64,000 nt of DNA, taken from DATBGO01 sp050011895 (GTDB taxonomy: Bacteria; Actinomycetota; Actinomycetes; Streptosporangiales; Streptosporangiaceae). The notes under the pieces were generated by a model, which was not told the origin of the DNA, did not search any database, and saw only the letters and a program-made list of their open reading frames with translations. Within the stretch, counting starts at the first letter, position 1. Every line of letters begins with the position of its first letter. The translations under genes were made by a program, and so were the position numbers. Of this stretch, positions 19,301 to 34,300 are shown one piece after another. The stretch covers positions 62,001-126,000 of the forward strand of contig JBEKIF010000006.1 in the NCBI GenBank assembly GCA_050011895.1, written 5' to 3'.

Positions 19301-22300
19301 GCAGGCGAACGTCGTGCCGGTCCTGCCGAGCCCGGTCTGGATCTCATCGGCGATCATCAGCGCGCCCCACTGCGAGCAGATCTCGCGCACCCGGGTGAGA
19401 AATCCGGCAGGCGGCACGCGCACGCCGGCCTCGCCCTGTATCGGCTCGACCAGCACGGCGACCACTCGCTCGTCCATCGCGGCGGCCAGCGCCGCGGCGT
19501 CGCCGTAGCGGACGATGCGGAAGCCGGGGGTGTACGGCCCGAACGATGCCCGCGCGTCATCATCGGTGGAGAAGCTGATGATCGTCGTCGTCCGGCCATG
19601 GAAGTTGCCCTCGAAGACCACAATCACGGCCTGGTCGGCGGGCACGCCCTTGACCTCGTATCCCCACTTGCGCGCGGTCTTGATCGCCGTCTCGACCGCC
19701 TCGGCGCCGGTCACCATCGGCAGCACCATCTCCATGCCGGCCAGTGCCGAAAGCTCGGCGCAGAACGGGCCGAACTGATCGTGCTCGAACGCCCTGCTGA
19801 CCAGGGTGACCCGGCCAAGCTGGCGCTGCGCCGCGGCGACCAGGCGCGGATGCCGGTGCCCGAAGTTGATCGCCGAGTAGGCGGCGAGCATGTCCAGGTA
19901 GCTCCGCCCCTCGACGTCGGTCACCCACGCGCCCTCGGCGTGCGCGATCACCACAGGGAGCGGGTGGTAGTTGTGCGCGCTATGCGCCGCTGACTGCGCC
20001 CGCAGTTGGGCTGCCGTCTCGGCGTTGCTCGCCGCGGCCTTGCTAGCTGACATGTTGCCTGCCTCCTAATGCCTCAGCTCAAGGGTGCAGCATTTCGGCC
20101 CGCCGCCAGCCCTGAGAAGCTCGGAAAGATCGACCGGGACCGGCTCGAAGCCGGCCGCTGCGAGCTGGGCGGCCAGCCCGGTTGCCTGCGCCGGCAGCAC
20201 CACGTGGCGGCCATCGCTGACGGCATTCAGGCCAAGCACCGCAGCGTCGGTGTCCTTGGCCTCGATGAGCTCGGTGAAGTGGGCGGCCAGCGCCGCCTGG
20301 CCCGCCTCGTCGAACGCGGCAGGAAAGTAGGCGGCGGCGCCGCCGCCGAGCACGCAGAGCGCGGTATCGAGGTGGTAGAAGCGCGGGTCCACCAGGCGCA
20401 CGCTGATCACCGGCAGGCCGAACAGCTCCTCGAGCTCGCCGGCCACCTCCGGGTCGCTGCGGAACCCGTGACCCGCGATGATCGCCGTCCCGGCGAACAC
20501 GATGTCTCCCTCGCCCTCGTTGACGCTGCGCGGCTCCCGTACGGTCCGGTAGCCACTGCGCCTGAACCAGTCGAGGTAGGCGGTGCCCTCGGCTGCTCGC
20601 TGCGGGTACCTGAACCTGGCGCCGAGGACCTTGCCGCCGATCACGGTACCGCCGTTTGCCGCGAACACCATGTCAGGCAGCCCGGGCTCGGGGTCGATGA
20701 AGCGCACCTGGTGACCGAGCCCGGCAAAAACCGCGTGCAGCCGCTGCCACTGGCTCATGGCGCGGTCAGTGTCGACTGGCACGCTCGGGTTCATCCACGG
20801 ATTGATCACGTATTCCACCGAGAAGTGCGCTGGCGGGCACATCAGGTAGGTCCTGGCCCGCTGTCGCGGGCCGTCCCGCAGGGCGGAGTACATCTCGGTC
20901 ATCCGGCTCCCGTCGGTGAGGTGATCATGAATGGTCGTGAGGTGGTCGTGAAGTGAAGTCGTGCGTGGTTGTGGTGCGACCTCGCATCGCAGATGATGCC
21001 CCCGCATCAAGCGTAGAAGCGCCGGGAGGCGATCAGTGCACGCTACCCATGCGTGACGGTAGCGATCTGTTGCGTAATTCGGGATTCAGCGGACGAATCG
21101 TTGCGCCGCTCAGCCGCCAGAGCCGACCGTCCAGGCCTGGCCGTCGGCGGTGTCGGCGACGATCACGCCGATACCGGCCAGCTCGTGGCGGAGCCGGTCG
21201 GCGGTCGCCCAGTCCTGCGCCGCCCGGGCCGCGTTGCGCTCCGCCAGCTTCTGTGCGGCCCCGCCGGGCAACGGCGGCGGGCCGGCCCGGCGGCCGATGT
21301 CCGCGGCCAGGTCCAGCCCGAGAACCTGATCGGCGTGGAGAAACGTTTCGAATTTTGAACCTGCCGGTATCTCGGCGTCCTTCTCGAGCCGGCGCAGCGA
21401 GCGCAGGGCCGCGCGGGTGTCCAGGTCATCGTCGAGTGCCGCGGCGAGCTGCGCGGTTACCTCAGCGCACATGGGCCTGCTCGGCGACGCTGCCCAGGCG
21501 GCGACCCGCTCGCGCCACCGCCGCAGGATCGCGTCGGCGGCCAGCAGCGTGTCCCAGGTGAGGTTCATCTGCTGCCGGTAATGGTGCTCGAGGAAGGCCA
21601 GCCGGGCCGCTAGCGGGTCGAGCCCGCGAGCGGCGAGATCGGCGACCAGTACCGCGTTTCCTGCCGACTTGGCCATCTTGCGGCCCTCGAACAGCAGGTG
21701 CTCACCATGCGCCCAATGCCGCACGACCTCATGCCCCGTCACCGAGTTGGACTGGGCCCGCTCGTCCTCGTGGTGCGGGAACCTCAGGTCGATGCCGCCA
21801 GTGTGGATGTCGATCACCTCGCCGAGGAAATGCAGCGACATCGCCGAGCACTCGGTGTGCCAGCCGGGGAAGCCGGTGCCCCACGGGGCCGGCCAGGTCA
21901 GCTCCCTGCCCTCGGCCGCACCCTTCCACAGCGCCCAGTCGGCGTGGAACCGCTTCTTCGGGTCGGTCGCGCCCCCAGAGCGATGCCCGGGCCGCAGCTG
22001 GCCGAGGCTGTTGCCGGAGATCTCGCCGTAGCCGGGGAAGGACCGCGCGTCGAAATAGACATTGCCGCCTTCGGCGACGTACGCGTGCCCAGCCTCGATC
22101 AGCTTGGCGATCATGTCGGTCATCAGCCCGATGGACTCCGAGGCGCGCGGCGTGAAGTCAGCGGGGCGGATGTTCAGCGCGACGGTATCGGCTGCGAATG
22201 CCTCCTCGTAGTAGCGAGCAATCTCCAGCGCGGTCCTGCCCTCGGCCCGGGCCTGCGCCAGAATCTTGTCCTCGCCGGCCGGATCGATCTGGCTGTCGTC

Positions 22301-25300
22301 CGCGAGGTGGCCCACGTCGGTGATGTTCTGGCAGAGCACGACCGTCAGCCCGCGCTGCTCCGCCACCCGCCTGATCAGGTCGGAGAGCAAGTAAGCGCGC
22401 AGGTTGCCAAGGTGGGCGTACCGGTAGACGGTCGGCCCGCAGGTGTACATCCGCAGCAGCCCGCGGCTGGCGGGCCTGATCGGCTCCACCTGCCTGGCCC
22501 GCGTGTCGTAGAGCCGGAACATGCCCCCAGCCTAGAGAGCCCGGTGCGCTCTTCGGGTCGGCCGCGTCCTGCAGCGGCCCGCCGCTGCGGTGGCGGGCCG
22601 CGCGGGCGATGCGCCTGGTGGCGTTCCAGGTGCGCCGGGCCCGGCGGTCAGCCGAGTTCCGCCAGCCGTGCGGCGGCCGCCGCGATCCGTTCGTCGGTCG
22701 CGGTGAGCGCTACCCGCACGTGCCGCAGCCCGGCCGCGCCGTAGAACTCACCGGGCGCCACCAGGATGCCTGCCCCGGCCAGCACCCGGACCGAGTCCCA
22801 GCAGTCGTGGTCAGGATGCGAGGCCCACAGGTAGAGCCCGGCCTGGGAATGCTCGACCGCCCAGCCTGCCGTCTCAAGCGCCGGGCGGAGCGCGCCGCGC
22901 CGCGCCGCGTACCTGGCGCGCTGCTCGGCCGCATGAGCGTCGTCGCCGAGGGCCGCCGTCATCGCTGCCTGAACCGGCCCGGGCAGCATCATCCCAGCAT
23001 GCTTGCGGATCTCGAGCAGTTCGCCGAGCAGGGCCGGATCGCCGGTTACGAAGCCGGCCCGGTAGCCGGCGATGTTGGACCGCTTAGACAGCGAGTGCAC
23101 GGCTAGCAGGCCCTGATGCGACCCCCCGCAGACGTCAGGGTGCAGCACCGAGACCGGCCGCTCATCCCAGCCGAGTTCGATGTAGCACTCGTCGGCGGCG
23201 ATGACGGTGCCCCGCTCCCGGCCCCACGCCACGACCTTGCGGAGGTGGTCGGCCGGCAGGACCCGGCCGGTCGGGTTGGACGGCGAGTTCAGCCAGGCGA
23301 GCCGGACAGCCGCCGGGCCTAGCGAGACGAGCCCGTCGGCCGGCACCGGTGTCGCGCCGGCCAGCCGGGCGCCAGCATCGTAGGTCGGATAAGCAAGCTC
23401 CGGATGGACGACCAGGTCACCCGCGCCGCAGCCGAGCAGCGTCGGCAGCCAAGCGATGAACTCCTTGGTGCCGATCACCGGGAGCACCGCGCTGTCGGCG
23501 ACAGTGACGCCCAGGCTGCGCGCGAGCCACCCGGTCGCAGCCGCGCGGAGCGCGGCGGTACCCGCAGTGACCGGGTAGCCAGGCGAGTTCGCTGCGGCCG
23601 CGAGTGCCTCGCGAACGACCTGAGGGACCGGGTCGACCGGCGTACCTACGGACAGGTCGACGATCCCGCCGGGATGGGCCAGCGCCTTATCCCGGTATGG
23701 CGTCAGCAGATCCCAGGGGAACTGCGGCAGCCGGGCGGCCAGGGATGGTGCCCTCGGCTGCCCCGGGACGGGGACCTTCCCGGCTCCAGTAGCCAGCGTC
23801 AGTGCTCTTCAGCTGCTTGCGGCGGCAGCGCGGCCACGATCGGGTGATCCTTGTTGATCTTGCCGGTCTTGGACGCGCCGCCTGGCGAGCCCAGGTCTTC
23901 GAAGAACTCGACGTTCGCCTTGTAGTAGTCCTTCCACTGGTCGGGCACGTCGTCCTCGTAGAAGATCGCCTCAACCGGGCATACTGGCTCGCAGGCGCCA
24001 CAGTCGACGCACTCGTCTGGGTGGATATAGAGCATTCGCTCGCCCTCGTAGATGCAGTCGACGGGGCATTCCTCGATGCATGCCCGGTCGAGCACATCGA
24101 CGCAGGGCTGGGCGATGATGTAGGTCACGTCGGCACTCCTCTTCGGTCCATGCCTGGGGATGGCCTGCGCCGGCCCTGGCCCCCACGCCTGGGTCATAGC
24201 CCCAGTATGCGCGGCAGGCAAGCCAGACTTGCCCGGTGCCGCGGGATCGCAGGCTATCAGCTGAGCTCCAGCTCGCCCGGCGGGACAGGGGACCGATCGC
24301 GGGTCCAGCCCGCCGAGCCGCTGGCCGCGGTCCACCGGTAACCGGCATACCACACCATATCTATATCGTATTGCTGAGCGTGCGATACCAGCCAGGCGGC
24401 CACTGCCCAGCTGGAGCGGGTGTCCCGGGCCCGCACCATCATCCGCGGGTCGCTGGCCGTCCGGACCGGCAGTGGGCCGAACGTCTTGGCTAGCTCGAGG
24501 CCGATGGCCTGCTGGCTGGGTTTCGGGCCGATGGCCTGGCCGTACCAGCACCAGACCGAGTGCGGGTTGTGCCCGGTGAACGCCGTAGCCATGCCCGCGG
24601 CCACCGGAGCGTACTGGTCGTAGGCGTAGCCGTCGGCGCTGTGCTGGACCGCCTGTGCGGCCATGTAGACAGGCAGCTTGCGGTAACCGGGCACCTTGAC
24701 GAGGGCGTCGAAGAATTTGGTGGTCGCGTAGACGGGGTCGATGAGCAACTGGCGCGGGCCCCAGCCTTCCGATGGCCGCTGCTGGAAAACCCCGACCGAG
24801 TCCCGGTCGCCGAACCCGAGATTGGTCAGCTTCGACTCTTGCAGTGCAGCCGCATAGGCGACGGTGACGGCGCGGGCCGGCAGCGCCTTGTGGTTCGCCA
24901 CCCCGGCGATCGTCGCCGCGATGGCAGCCTGGCCGGTGTCCAGCGAGACCACCCCCTGGCCGGTTGTCCTGGCGTCGCAGCCGCTGCCGGCGAGCAGCGG
25001 CTGCACATGCCGGAAGGCCAGGTAAACGCCGACCCCGAGGACCAGGATGAGGAGGACGGTGACCCCGGAGAGCCCGCGGCGGATCCGGCGCGGGCTGCGC
25101 GCGACGCCAGGCGAATTCCTCACGACACCAGAAGCTACCCGGTGACGGCAGCCGCTAGGCTCGCTCGCCATGAACCGGTCACACCAGGCCCCCGCCGGCG
25201 AGCCGGCAGCGGCGCCGCCCGCAGGGCGCTACGTGCCGCCCTCCAGGCTGCCCGCCAGCATCGATGAGCTGTGGGAGGGGCGAGCCGCGCTAACCACGGA

Positions 25301-28300
25301 CAACGAGCAGGCCCGCACGATTGTCGTTGGCGCAGTCGATGCCATCGACACCGGGCAGGCGAGGGTGGCCTGGCCGGATCAGGCGAGCGGCGAGATCATG
25401 GTCGATGAGCGGGCTAAGCGTGCGATCCTGCTGGCTTTCCGGCTGCTGCCGATGGTCCGCTCGCAGGTGGGGGACTTCCGCTACCACGACAGGGTGCCGC
25501 TCACGGCGCACCTGGACGGCGTGCGCGTGGTGCCTGGCGCCATTGTCCGGTGGGGTGCCTACGTTGCGCCCGGTGCCGTGCTGATGCCGTCGTTCGTCAA
25601 CATCGGCGCCTATGTCGACACCGGGACGATGGTGGACACCTGGGCAACGGTCGGCTCGTGCGCCCAGATCGGCAAGAACGTGCACCTGTCCGGCGGGGTT
25701 GGCATCGGCGGGGTGCTCGAGCCGCCCAACGCGGTACCCGTGGTCGTCGAGGATGACGCGTTCATCAGTTCTCGGTGCATGGTCGTGGAAGGAGCCCGGG
25801 TCCGGCAGGGCGCGGTGCTCGGCGCGGGCACGATCCTGACCAGGACCACGCACGTGCTCGATGTGCAGACCGGCGAGGAACTGCCGCGCGGCGAGGTGCC
25901 CTCCTGGTCGGTCTGCGTGGGCGGCACCCGGCCGCGCAAGTTCCCCGGCGGCGAGTTCGGGATGCCGTGCGTGCTGGTGCTCAAGCGACTGCCAGCGGGC
26001 AGCGCGCACGACAAGGCGGAACTCAACGAGATCCTCCGTGACCACGGAGTGTCCGCCTGAGTCTCCGGCTGACCTTCCAGGGCTTGACACCAGGCGGTCC
26101 CGCGATTGACGCCAGGCCGCCCGATACATCGCCAGGCCAGCGCGTACTTTGGTGATCGTGAGCGCGCAAACCGAACCGCGCCGTCGGCTGCGCCGTCAGG
26201 GCCCGGCCACGCTGCGCGGCAAGCACATCCCGAAAACCACCACCGACCAGCGGCTGCTCGACCGGCGGGGCCCGAGTGACTGGGTACATACGGATCCGTG
26301 GCGGGTGCTGCGCATCCAGGCAGAATTCGTCGAGGGATTCGGATTGCTCGCCGAGCTGGGCCCGGCAGTCTCCATTTTCGGTTCGTCGCGGACTCCGCCT
26401 GGCACGCCACAGTACGACAGCGCCGAACGCATCGCCGCCGGGCTGGCCCAGGCTGGCTACTCGATCATCACGGGCGGCGGCCCGGGTGTCATGGAGGCAG
26501 CCAACAAGGGCGCGGCGGGGGCCAACGGCGTATCAGTGGGACTTGGCATCGAGTTGCCGCTCGAGCAGGGGCTTAACGACTATGTCGAGATTGGCCTGGA
26601 GTTCAGGTACTTCTTCGTTCGAAAAATGATGTTCGTCAAGTACTCGCAGGCCTTCGTGGTGCTGCCCGGCGGTTTTGGCACCATGGACGAGCTGTTCGAG
26701 GCGCTGACGCTGGTGCAGACTGGCAAGATCACGAAGTTCCCCATCGTCCTTGTAGGCCGGGAGTACTGGTCGGGTCTGTTGTCCTGGATCAGGAACGCTA
26801 TGGTCGACGGGGGCAAGGCCACTTTCGGTGATCTGGAGCTATTGCACGTCGCCGACGAGCCCGTCGAGGTTGTTCAGATCATCCAGGCGGCGCACCAATC
26901 CGGGCTGGTCGGCCGCACCTGAGATCATCTCTGTCCAGCCCGAGCGCGGAAGCTGTCCGGCCCGGGCGCAGGAGCTGTCCAGCCCGGGCGCGGAAGCTGT
27001 CCAGCCCGGGCGCAGGAGCTGTCCAGCCCGAGCGCAGGAGCTGTCCAGCCCGGGCGCAGGAGCTGTCCGGCCAGCGCGCGGTCGGCGAGATCAAACCTTC
27101 GCAGCTTATACCGGATTTGGTGGTCTCCGCGGTATATAATAACCGTTTTGTCCCCACGAAATCCGGTATAAGCGCGCTATCACTGCTCGTGCTCGGTGCA
27201 ACCTCGGCCCGAACGCCCTCATTAGGCCAGCCCGCGGATGGTTCGGGCTGGCGGTCGGTTGCCGCGGACGGACGCCGTCATGTCTAGCGCGCGCCGCACC
27301 TGCAACGGGTAGCGGGTGCGCACGGCCCGGGCTCCGAGCCATGAGCTGACGGCGGCTATTGCCACGATTCCAGCGACTGCGGTCAAGTCGTCATCGGCTG
27401 CGTCCCGGTCAGCCAGGTCCCGGTCAGCCAGGTCATGCCGTGCCGTCGGGTCTCGGTCGGCCGCGCCGCGCCGTGCCGTCAAGCCCGGGTTTGCCACGTC
27501 AATGCTGGCCAGACCGCCACCCGCGGCCAACCTGGCCGCATGATCGACGTCGACGAGTGCGGCAAGTCCAGTCTGGCTGACGCCAGGCACCATGGCGGGC
27601 AGGACGTCTACAAGGACCCGGTCAGCCGGAATCCCGCTGCCTGCGGCGGCATCCGCGTCGGCGCATACCAATAGTGCACCCGTGGCCGCTGCGGACGCTG
27701 GGTCACGCACGACATCGGCTGGGGCACCTGTTGCGCAGACCAGTATTCCGGGGTGCAGGGCGCGGAACGCGGCGATCATCTCGGCCGGTGCGGCCCCGAG
27801 ATCTACTACGTCAGCGCCGGCAGCCACCGCCACGGATGCCTCCGTGAGGTGGTGGGCCACCGCGATCAGGGCCGTGCCAGGCGGCAGTTGCCCAGGTGCG
27901 GCACGCATCACCATGCGCCCGAGCATGGCACGATTCATACTGTGCCTGTAGTCCTGCTCGCCGTAGCCGCCGTCATCCTCGGCGGAGTGGTCGCCGTCGC
28001 ACGGGGTCGCGGTGGCGAGCTAGCGGAATTTGCGTCCGACCAGCCGCCTTTCGACCCGGACCTCGCTACGGCGGCCGATGTCGCGATGCTGCGGCCGCCG
28101 TCGGCGCTGTGGGGATACAGCGTGCAGGCTACCGACGAGGCCCTTAACCGGATAGCGCAGGCAGTCACCGAGCGTGACGTCGAGATCGCCACCCTCCGGC
28201 GGCAGATCGAAGAGCTGACTTCGCCGTCGGCTGCGGACCAGGCCGTAACGACGATGCAAAGCCCGCCGCCCCCTGGTCAGCTCCCGGCCCCGGGCCAGTT

Positions 28301-31300
28301 CCCGATGCCAGGCCAGTTCCCGATGCCAGGCCAGTTCCCGATGCCAGACCAGTTCCAGGCGCCGGCCCAGGTCTCTTCGGGGCAAGTTCCGCCAAGCGAG
28401 TGGGCCGAAGAGCTCCGCCCGGCTGCCGGTTTGTATCCGGGAGCGGGACTGTGGCCGGTCAATTCCGCCCCGCAAGTTGCGCCATGGCCGGCCGAAGCGG
28501 CGCCTAACGAGGAACTGTGGCCGGTCGGCCCCCGGTCTGACCGCTCAGGGGCTGGTCCGGGGGTGGCTGGGGGCGGTCCGGTGGGGGCTGGTCCGGGGGT
28601 GGCTGCGGGCGGTCCGGTGGGGGCTGGTCCTGGCGTAGCTGGCGGCGAAGGCCCGGGGGATGCCCTCGCCCCGACTCGCGGGCCGCGGGCAGCCGGTGGC
28701 CCGCGCCCGCTAGAAACCGAGCCAGCTGCGGAGCAGAGTTCCCAGCCGTTGTCCGATTCCTTGCAGGCGGGTGACGACTAGTGACCACATCCACGCCGGG
28801 CGCTGTGGCCGGCCCCGACGGGCGCCCACGCTGTCCGTGGGCTCTCAGCACCGCGGAGTACCTCGCCTATCACGACGAGGAATGGGGATGCCCGATCCGC
28901 GACGACACTGGCATGTTCGAGAGACTCAGCCTAGAGGCGTTCCAATCCGGGCTGTCCTGGCTCACCATCTTGCGGAAGAGGGAGAACTTTCGTTCTGCCT
29001 TCGCGGGCTTCGACATCGGTGCCGTTGCCGGGTACGGGCCTGGCGACGTGACGAGGTTGCTCGCGAACCCGGGCATCGTGCGGAACCGGGCCAAGATCGA
29101 AGCCGTGATCCGCAACGCCCGCGCCGCCCTTGAGCTGCCCGGCGGCCTGGCCGCCTTGGTCTGGCGGCACGCAGCCGACCGGGATAAGGCCCCGGTTACG
29201 CTAGCCGATGTGCCTGCCTGGACGCAGGAATCGAAGGCACTCGCCGCCGAACTCAGGCGGCGCGGGTTCCGCTTCACCGGCCCGGTGACTGCGTACGCGA
29301 CAATGCAGGCGTGCGGCGTAGTGGACGATCACCTGGTCGGCTGCTTCCGCCGTGACGCCTGCTCGGCGTGACCGCCAGCGGGAGGCGGTCGCGCCGAGCC
29401 ACGATGCCTTAAGCGAATAATCTCGGGCAATTAGCGCACCATACGGCCAATAGCGGCGCCGTTTCTGAAGGATGCGACTCATGCCAGACTATTGCCAATG
29501 ACGTGATGGAGGAAATAATGTCCGAGGCCGAGGAGGCCCCCGCCGGCGTCGACGCCACGACGCCGACCACTGCCCGGCCGTACGACTTCTGCCTGGACGG
29601 GTCCGCTAACTTCGCGGCAGACCGGGCTATGGCACAGCGGATGTACGAGCTAGTGCCTGAAGTCTCCGAGGGGGCGTGGGCAAATCGCGGTTTCCGCCAG
29701 CGGGCGGCGCTGTGGATGGCCGAGCGAGGGGTCAGGCAGTTCGTCGACATTGGCGCCGGCCTGCCTACCGAGGGCAACACGCATGAGGTGGTCCTCAAGG
29801 TCGCGCCGGATGCCAGGGTCGTCTACGTGGACCTCGACCCGATGGTCTCCGCACATGCTGCCGCGTTGCTCACCGTCGGCGCCAGCGCCGCGTTCATCCA
29901 GGCTGACTTGCGCGATCCTGAGGCCGTCCTGGGCAGTCCGGAGCTGCGCAAGCTGATCGACTTCGCCGGACCACCCGGCCGTGCCCGGCCGGCAGGCGGC
30001 ATGCCATGACGGCGAAACCCACCGTGTCGGCGCTGGGCATAGATGCGGACGCGCAGGCGTGGGCGCGCTCTGGAGACGGTGCCGACGCCATTGAGGTGGC
30101 CTTTGTTCGCGAACCCACCCTGATCGGCGGCGAATGGGTGCTGATGCGGGTGACGGCCGACCCGGCTAGCCGGGTACTCGTCTTCGACCGGCACGAGTGG
30201 GAGTGCTTCCTGGACGGCGCCAGGAAAGGCGAGTTCGACATCACCACGGATTAGCCGGGCGGGGCGGAGCGTTTCAGGCCGGGGCCCCGTTGGGCAAGCT
30301 CGATCGTTGCGCTACGTATACACGATCGTTAAGAACGAGTTTGTGAATCACAACTTAGTCAGGTCTATGCTAAAGGCGACATCTCGTTCAGGAGGAGACA
30401 GCGCATGACCGATGACGCATACGGGGCCACCGTGGCCAAGCGTCGATTGTCACGCCGTCTCGCCGAGCTGCGGGTGGCCCGCGGTTACACCGCCAACCAC
30501 GTATGCGACATGCTCAACTGGGGGCGCGGCAAGGTAGGCCGCTTCGAGGCCAACCAGTGGCGGCGCCCGGAGATGAGCGACATCAGGGACCTGCTGCGCA
30601 TTTACGGCGTTGACAGCGTCGAGCAGGAGGAACTCGAGGAGCTCGCCATGCGGGCGCGGGCCCGGCCCTGGTGGCGCGACTGTCCCGAGATATTCAACAA
30701 CGAGTTCCCCGGTTTTGAGGCGGACGCTGTCCGGATTCGGGTATTTATGCCCCTTGTGCTCCCAGGGCTGTTGCAGACCCCCGACTATGTCGACGCGCTC
30801 GTGCGGACCGGCGCGCGGTCGCCGGCGTGGCGGCGGCGTGCGGTGGAGACGCGGCTGCGCAGGCAGGAGATCCTGAACCGGACAGATGACACTCTGCCCG
30901 AACTCAAGGCGGTCATCACCGAAGCGTCGCTGATGTACCGCTGGGGCAGCCGGGCCGAGCGCCGCGATCAGGTGGCACACCTGGCAGAATTCGGCCTGCG
31001 GCCTGGTGTGCAGCTGTATTTGCAGCGCTTCGCCGACGGGCCGCCGCAGGGCGTCTTCTCGACCGTCAACATCTTCGATTTTCCCGACGGTGAGCCCAGC
31101 CTGGTCTTCACCGAGACCGATTACATGATCCAGGAGGTGGGCGATACCGAAGAGGTCAACAGCTATGTCGAAGCCTTCGACAGAACGGTCGACGCGGCGC
31201 TTGAGCCCGCTGATACGACGATCTACCTCAAGCAATTCGCAGAACGGCTGGAGTAACAATGACCGACCTGTCTCAAGCTGCCTGGCGGAAGGCCAGCCGC

Positions 31301-34300
31301 AGCAACGCCGCGAATGGTGGCTGCGTTGAAATCGCAGCCAATTTCGAAGATGTCATCGCCGTCCGCGACAGCAAGCGCCCTGAGGGCGGTGCTCACATCG
31401 TGGGCCGGGCTGCCTTTGCCGCCTTCCTGGCGGATGTCAAGGCGGGCCGCTACGATCTCGGCACCGTGCTCCCGGCCGGCTGAGCCTGGGCGCGGCGGAG
31501 CGCCGCTAGGGCCCGCCAGGTAGCGTGCGATGGAGGAAGCCGCTGGGCTGTCCCCCGGCAGGTTCCTCCATCGCGCCGCCTGTCTCAAGCCGCGACGACT
31601 AGCCGCGCGGTAGCACGTCGCGATTGTCACTCTACACGTGCATTCGTCGCTCCTTGGGCAACAGTATGCTGGCTAAAGGGTTAGCGTCCCGCCAGGATCG
31701 GGCGCCCCACAGGCCAGCCAGATCCCATTATGGGGGCCATTTCAGGGGTTGCCATTGCGAAGAGGGGCAAACGACTCATAATCTGTGCTTCACGGATGCC
31801 TAACTCGGGAAGCGGAGGAGCATGCTACCGTCGCCGGCCGAGAGCGGTTCGGAGCGCGCTGGGACGCCCGGCCGGCCGATCGCCGACGGTGGGATGCTGG
31901 GCGCACCCGTTGCCGAGGTCGTTGACATTGCACCGCCCCGGCTTGTCGAGGCGAGTATCCGGGCAGGGGGGTGCTTCGCCAGGCCGCTTCCGCTCGACCG
32001 CACGTGCTCTGCCGCGGCACGGCGGTTCTTCCGCGAGGCGGTAGCTGGTCTTGACCTCCCCGCTGACCTGGTACATGACGGCATCACGATGGCCAGCGAA
32101 CTGGCCGCCAATACCCTGCACTCCCAGGGGACCGTCGAGTTCAGTGGAGGCAGCCAGCGGCCGGTCAGCGGCTGTCCCGAGTTCTGGCTTTACGTGCGCG
32201 GTGAAGGTGCCCGCCGCGAGCTGATCTGCAAGGTCTTCGATTCCGATCCGGGATGGGAGACGGGCAATCTGCCCGATATCAACGCCCGGACCTCGGAGAA
32301 GGTCAGTGGTCGCGGCCTGCAGGTGGTCGCCGGCCTGTCAGCAGGCCAGTGGGGGGCTCATCTGAGCCGTGGCAGGCTCGGCTGCTGGAAGGTGCCTGGC
32401 AAGGCTGTCTGGTTCGCGGTTCGGGTGCCGCCCGGGTGCGCCCTGTCCCGCGTCCGCCGTCGTGTCGTCGGTCCTTCCGAGGCGGTCAGCGAACTTGAGG
32501 CCATGCTCGCCGAACGTGGCCTGGGCGGCCGCCTGGTCCGAGCCGACGAGCCTGCCGTCGCCATGTCCGTGCTGTCGGTCAGCTGTGATCTCACCGTGTG
32601 GTGCCACAGCGGGACAGCGTCGTGGCGGCGGCCAGACGGCGGCTACGACCGGTACCCGCTTGCCGACCTCGTCGACGTCGCCGAGCGAGTGGTGTGCGCG
32701 CACGAGGAGCTGGATACCGCGGCCGCTGCTGCCGTCGGCAGCTGATACTCGGCCCGATCCGCTACCTGCCCTGGTAGGAGGGCGGCTGCTTGCGTACGAA
32801 CGCCAGCGTCGCGGCCGTGTGGTCGTCGGTCTCCGCCAACGCGGCCTGTAGCTGTGCCTCCTTCTCCAGCGACTCGGCGAGATCGTGGCTGGCCGCGAAG
32901 GCCAGGCCGGCCTTGATGGCCGCATAGGCGGCAGTCGGCCCGGCTGCGAGCGTACTGGCGAGCTGCGAGGCCGCGGTTGCCAGGTCTTGATTGTCGACGA
33001 TCGAGTTGAGCAGGCCGACGCTGAGCGCCCGATCCGCGGTCAGCGGCTCGGCCAGTATCAGCAGCTCGGTGGCACGGGCCGTCCCGGTCAGCCGCTGCAG
33101 CGTCCAGGAGACGCCGGAGTCCGCGCCGAGCCCCACCTTCGCGAACGCCAGCAGCAGGCTGGCATCCCGCGCGGCGATGCGGAAGTCGCACGCGAACGCC
33201 AGCCCCGCCCCGGCGCCGGCTGCGACGCCGCTGATCGCCGCGATGACCGGCTTGGGCATGGTGGCGATCGCCGTGATGATCGGGTTGTAATGGGTCCGGA
33301 CGGTCTCCATCGGAGCGGGGGCGCCCGATTCCAGCAGCCCGGCATGCTCCCGGAGATCCTGCCCGGCGCAGAAGGAATGCCCGGCCCCGGTCAGGATCAC
33401 AGCGCGGACGGCGGTATCAGACGAGCACTGGCGCACTGCGGCCAGCAGTTCGGCCTTCATCTCGGCGGTGAGCGCGTTCCTGGCCGTCGGCCGGTTCAGC
33501 GTAATAGTGGCTACCGCGCCATTGAGGTCGCACAGCACGCTGTCTGCCACACACGTCTCCTTAGGTTGTCGGGGCGGGCCGGTGTGTCGGGGCCGACGGG
33601 CCCAGGCTGCCCGCTTGCAGACAAGAGTCCACGAAACGGGCGGCAGCCGGCAAGAGCCTGGAGGATTCCGCGTCGAACAGATCCGCCGCGGCGCGGCCCG
33701 GCCATCCGGCTGGCAGCAGCTCGGCCGGCAGCCAGGGATCCCGGAACAGGAACTTCCGCCATTCGTGCACCAGGGTACTGCGGGCCGCGAAGACCACCTC
33801 GTCCGGCGTCTTTGGGCCTACTGGCGCGACCAGCTCGGTGGCCACGGCCAGCCAGCGCTGATACGCATGGGCCAGGCCATCCAGGTCCCAGGTTCTGGCT
33901 GCAAGGCCGCGGGCGTCGCCGTCGTAGCTGGCTTGGAAGCGCTCGGCGCGGACTCGTTCGGTCTCGAGCAGAACCTCGATCTCGACGGACGGACGCGGGC
34001 TCAGCCAGCTGGTTTCCCCGATCGGGGCATACCCCAGGTACTCCAGGCCGGCCCGCAGCCGCTCCCTGCGGGCCCGCTCGCGAATCCGCTCGGCTACCAG
34101 CAGGTGCCAGCGACCGTCCCAGTCTGGCTGCTTCCCGTGCCGGTAGACCCGCTCCGCGGCCTGATCCAGCCTGCGCGCCGCCCGGGAGGTCAGCGCGTAA
34201 CCGGCTCCCTCGGGCAGCCGCACCGCGTCAAGCCAGCCCTGTCTGGACATCCGGGAGACTGCGGTCCGCACCGCGGGCGCCGAGATGCTAAGCGCGCTCA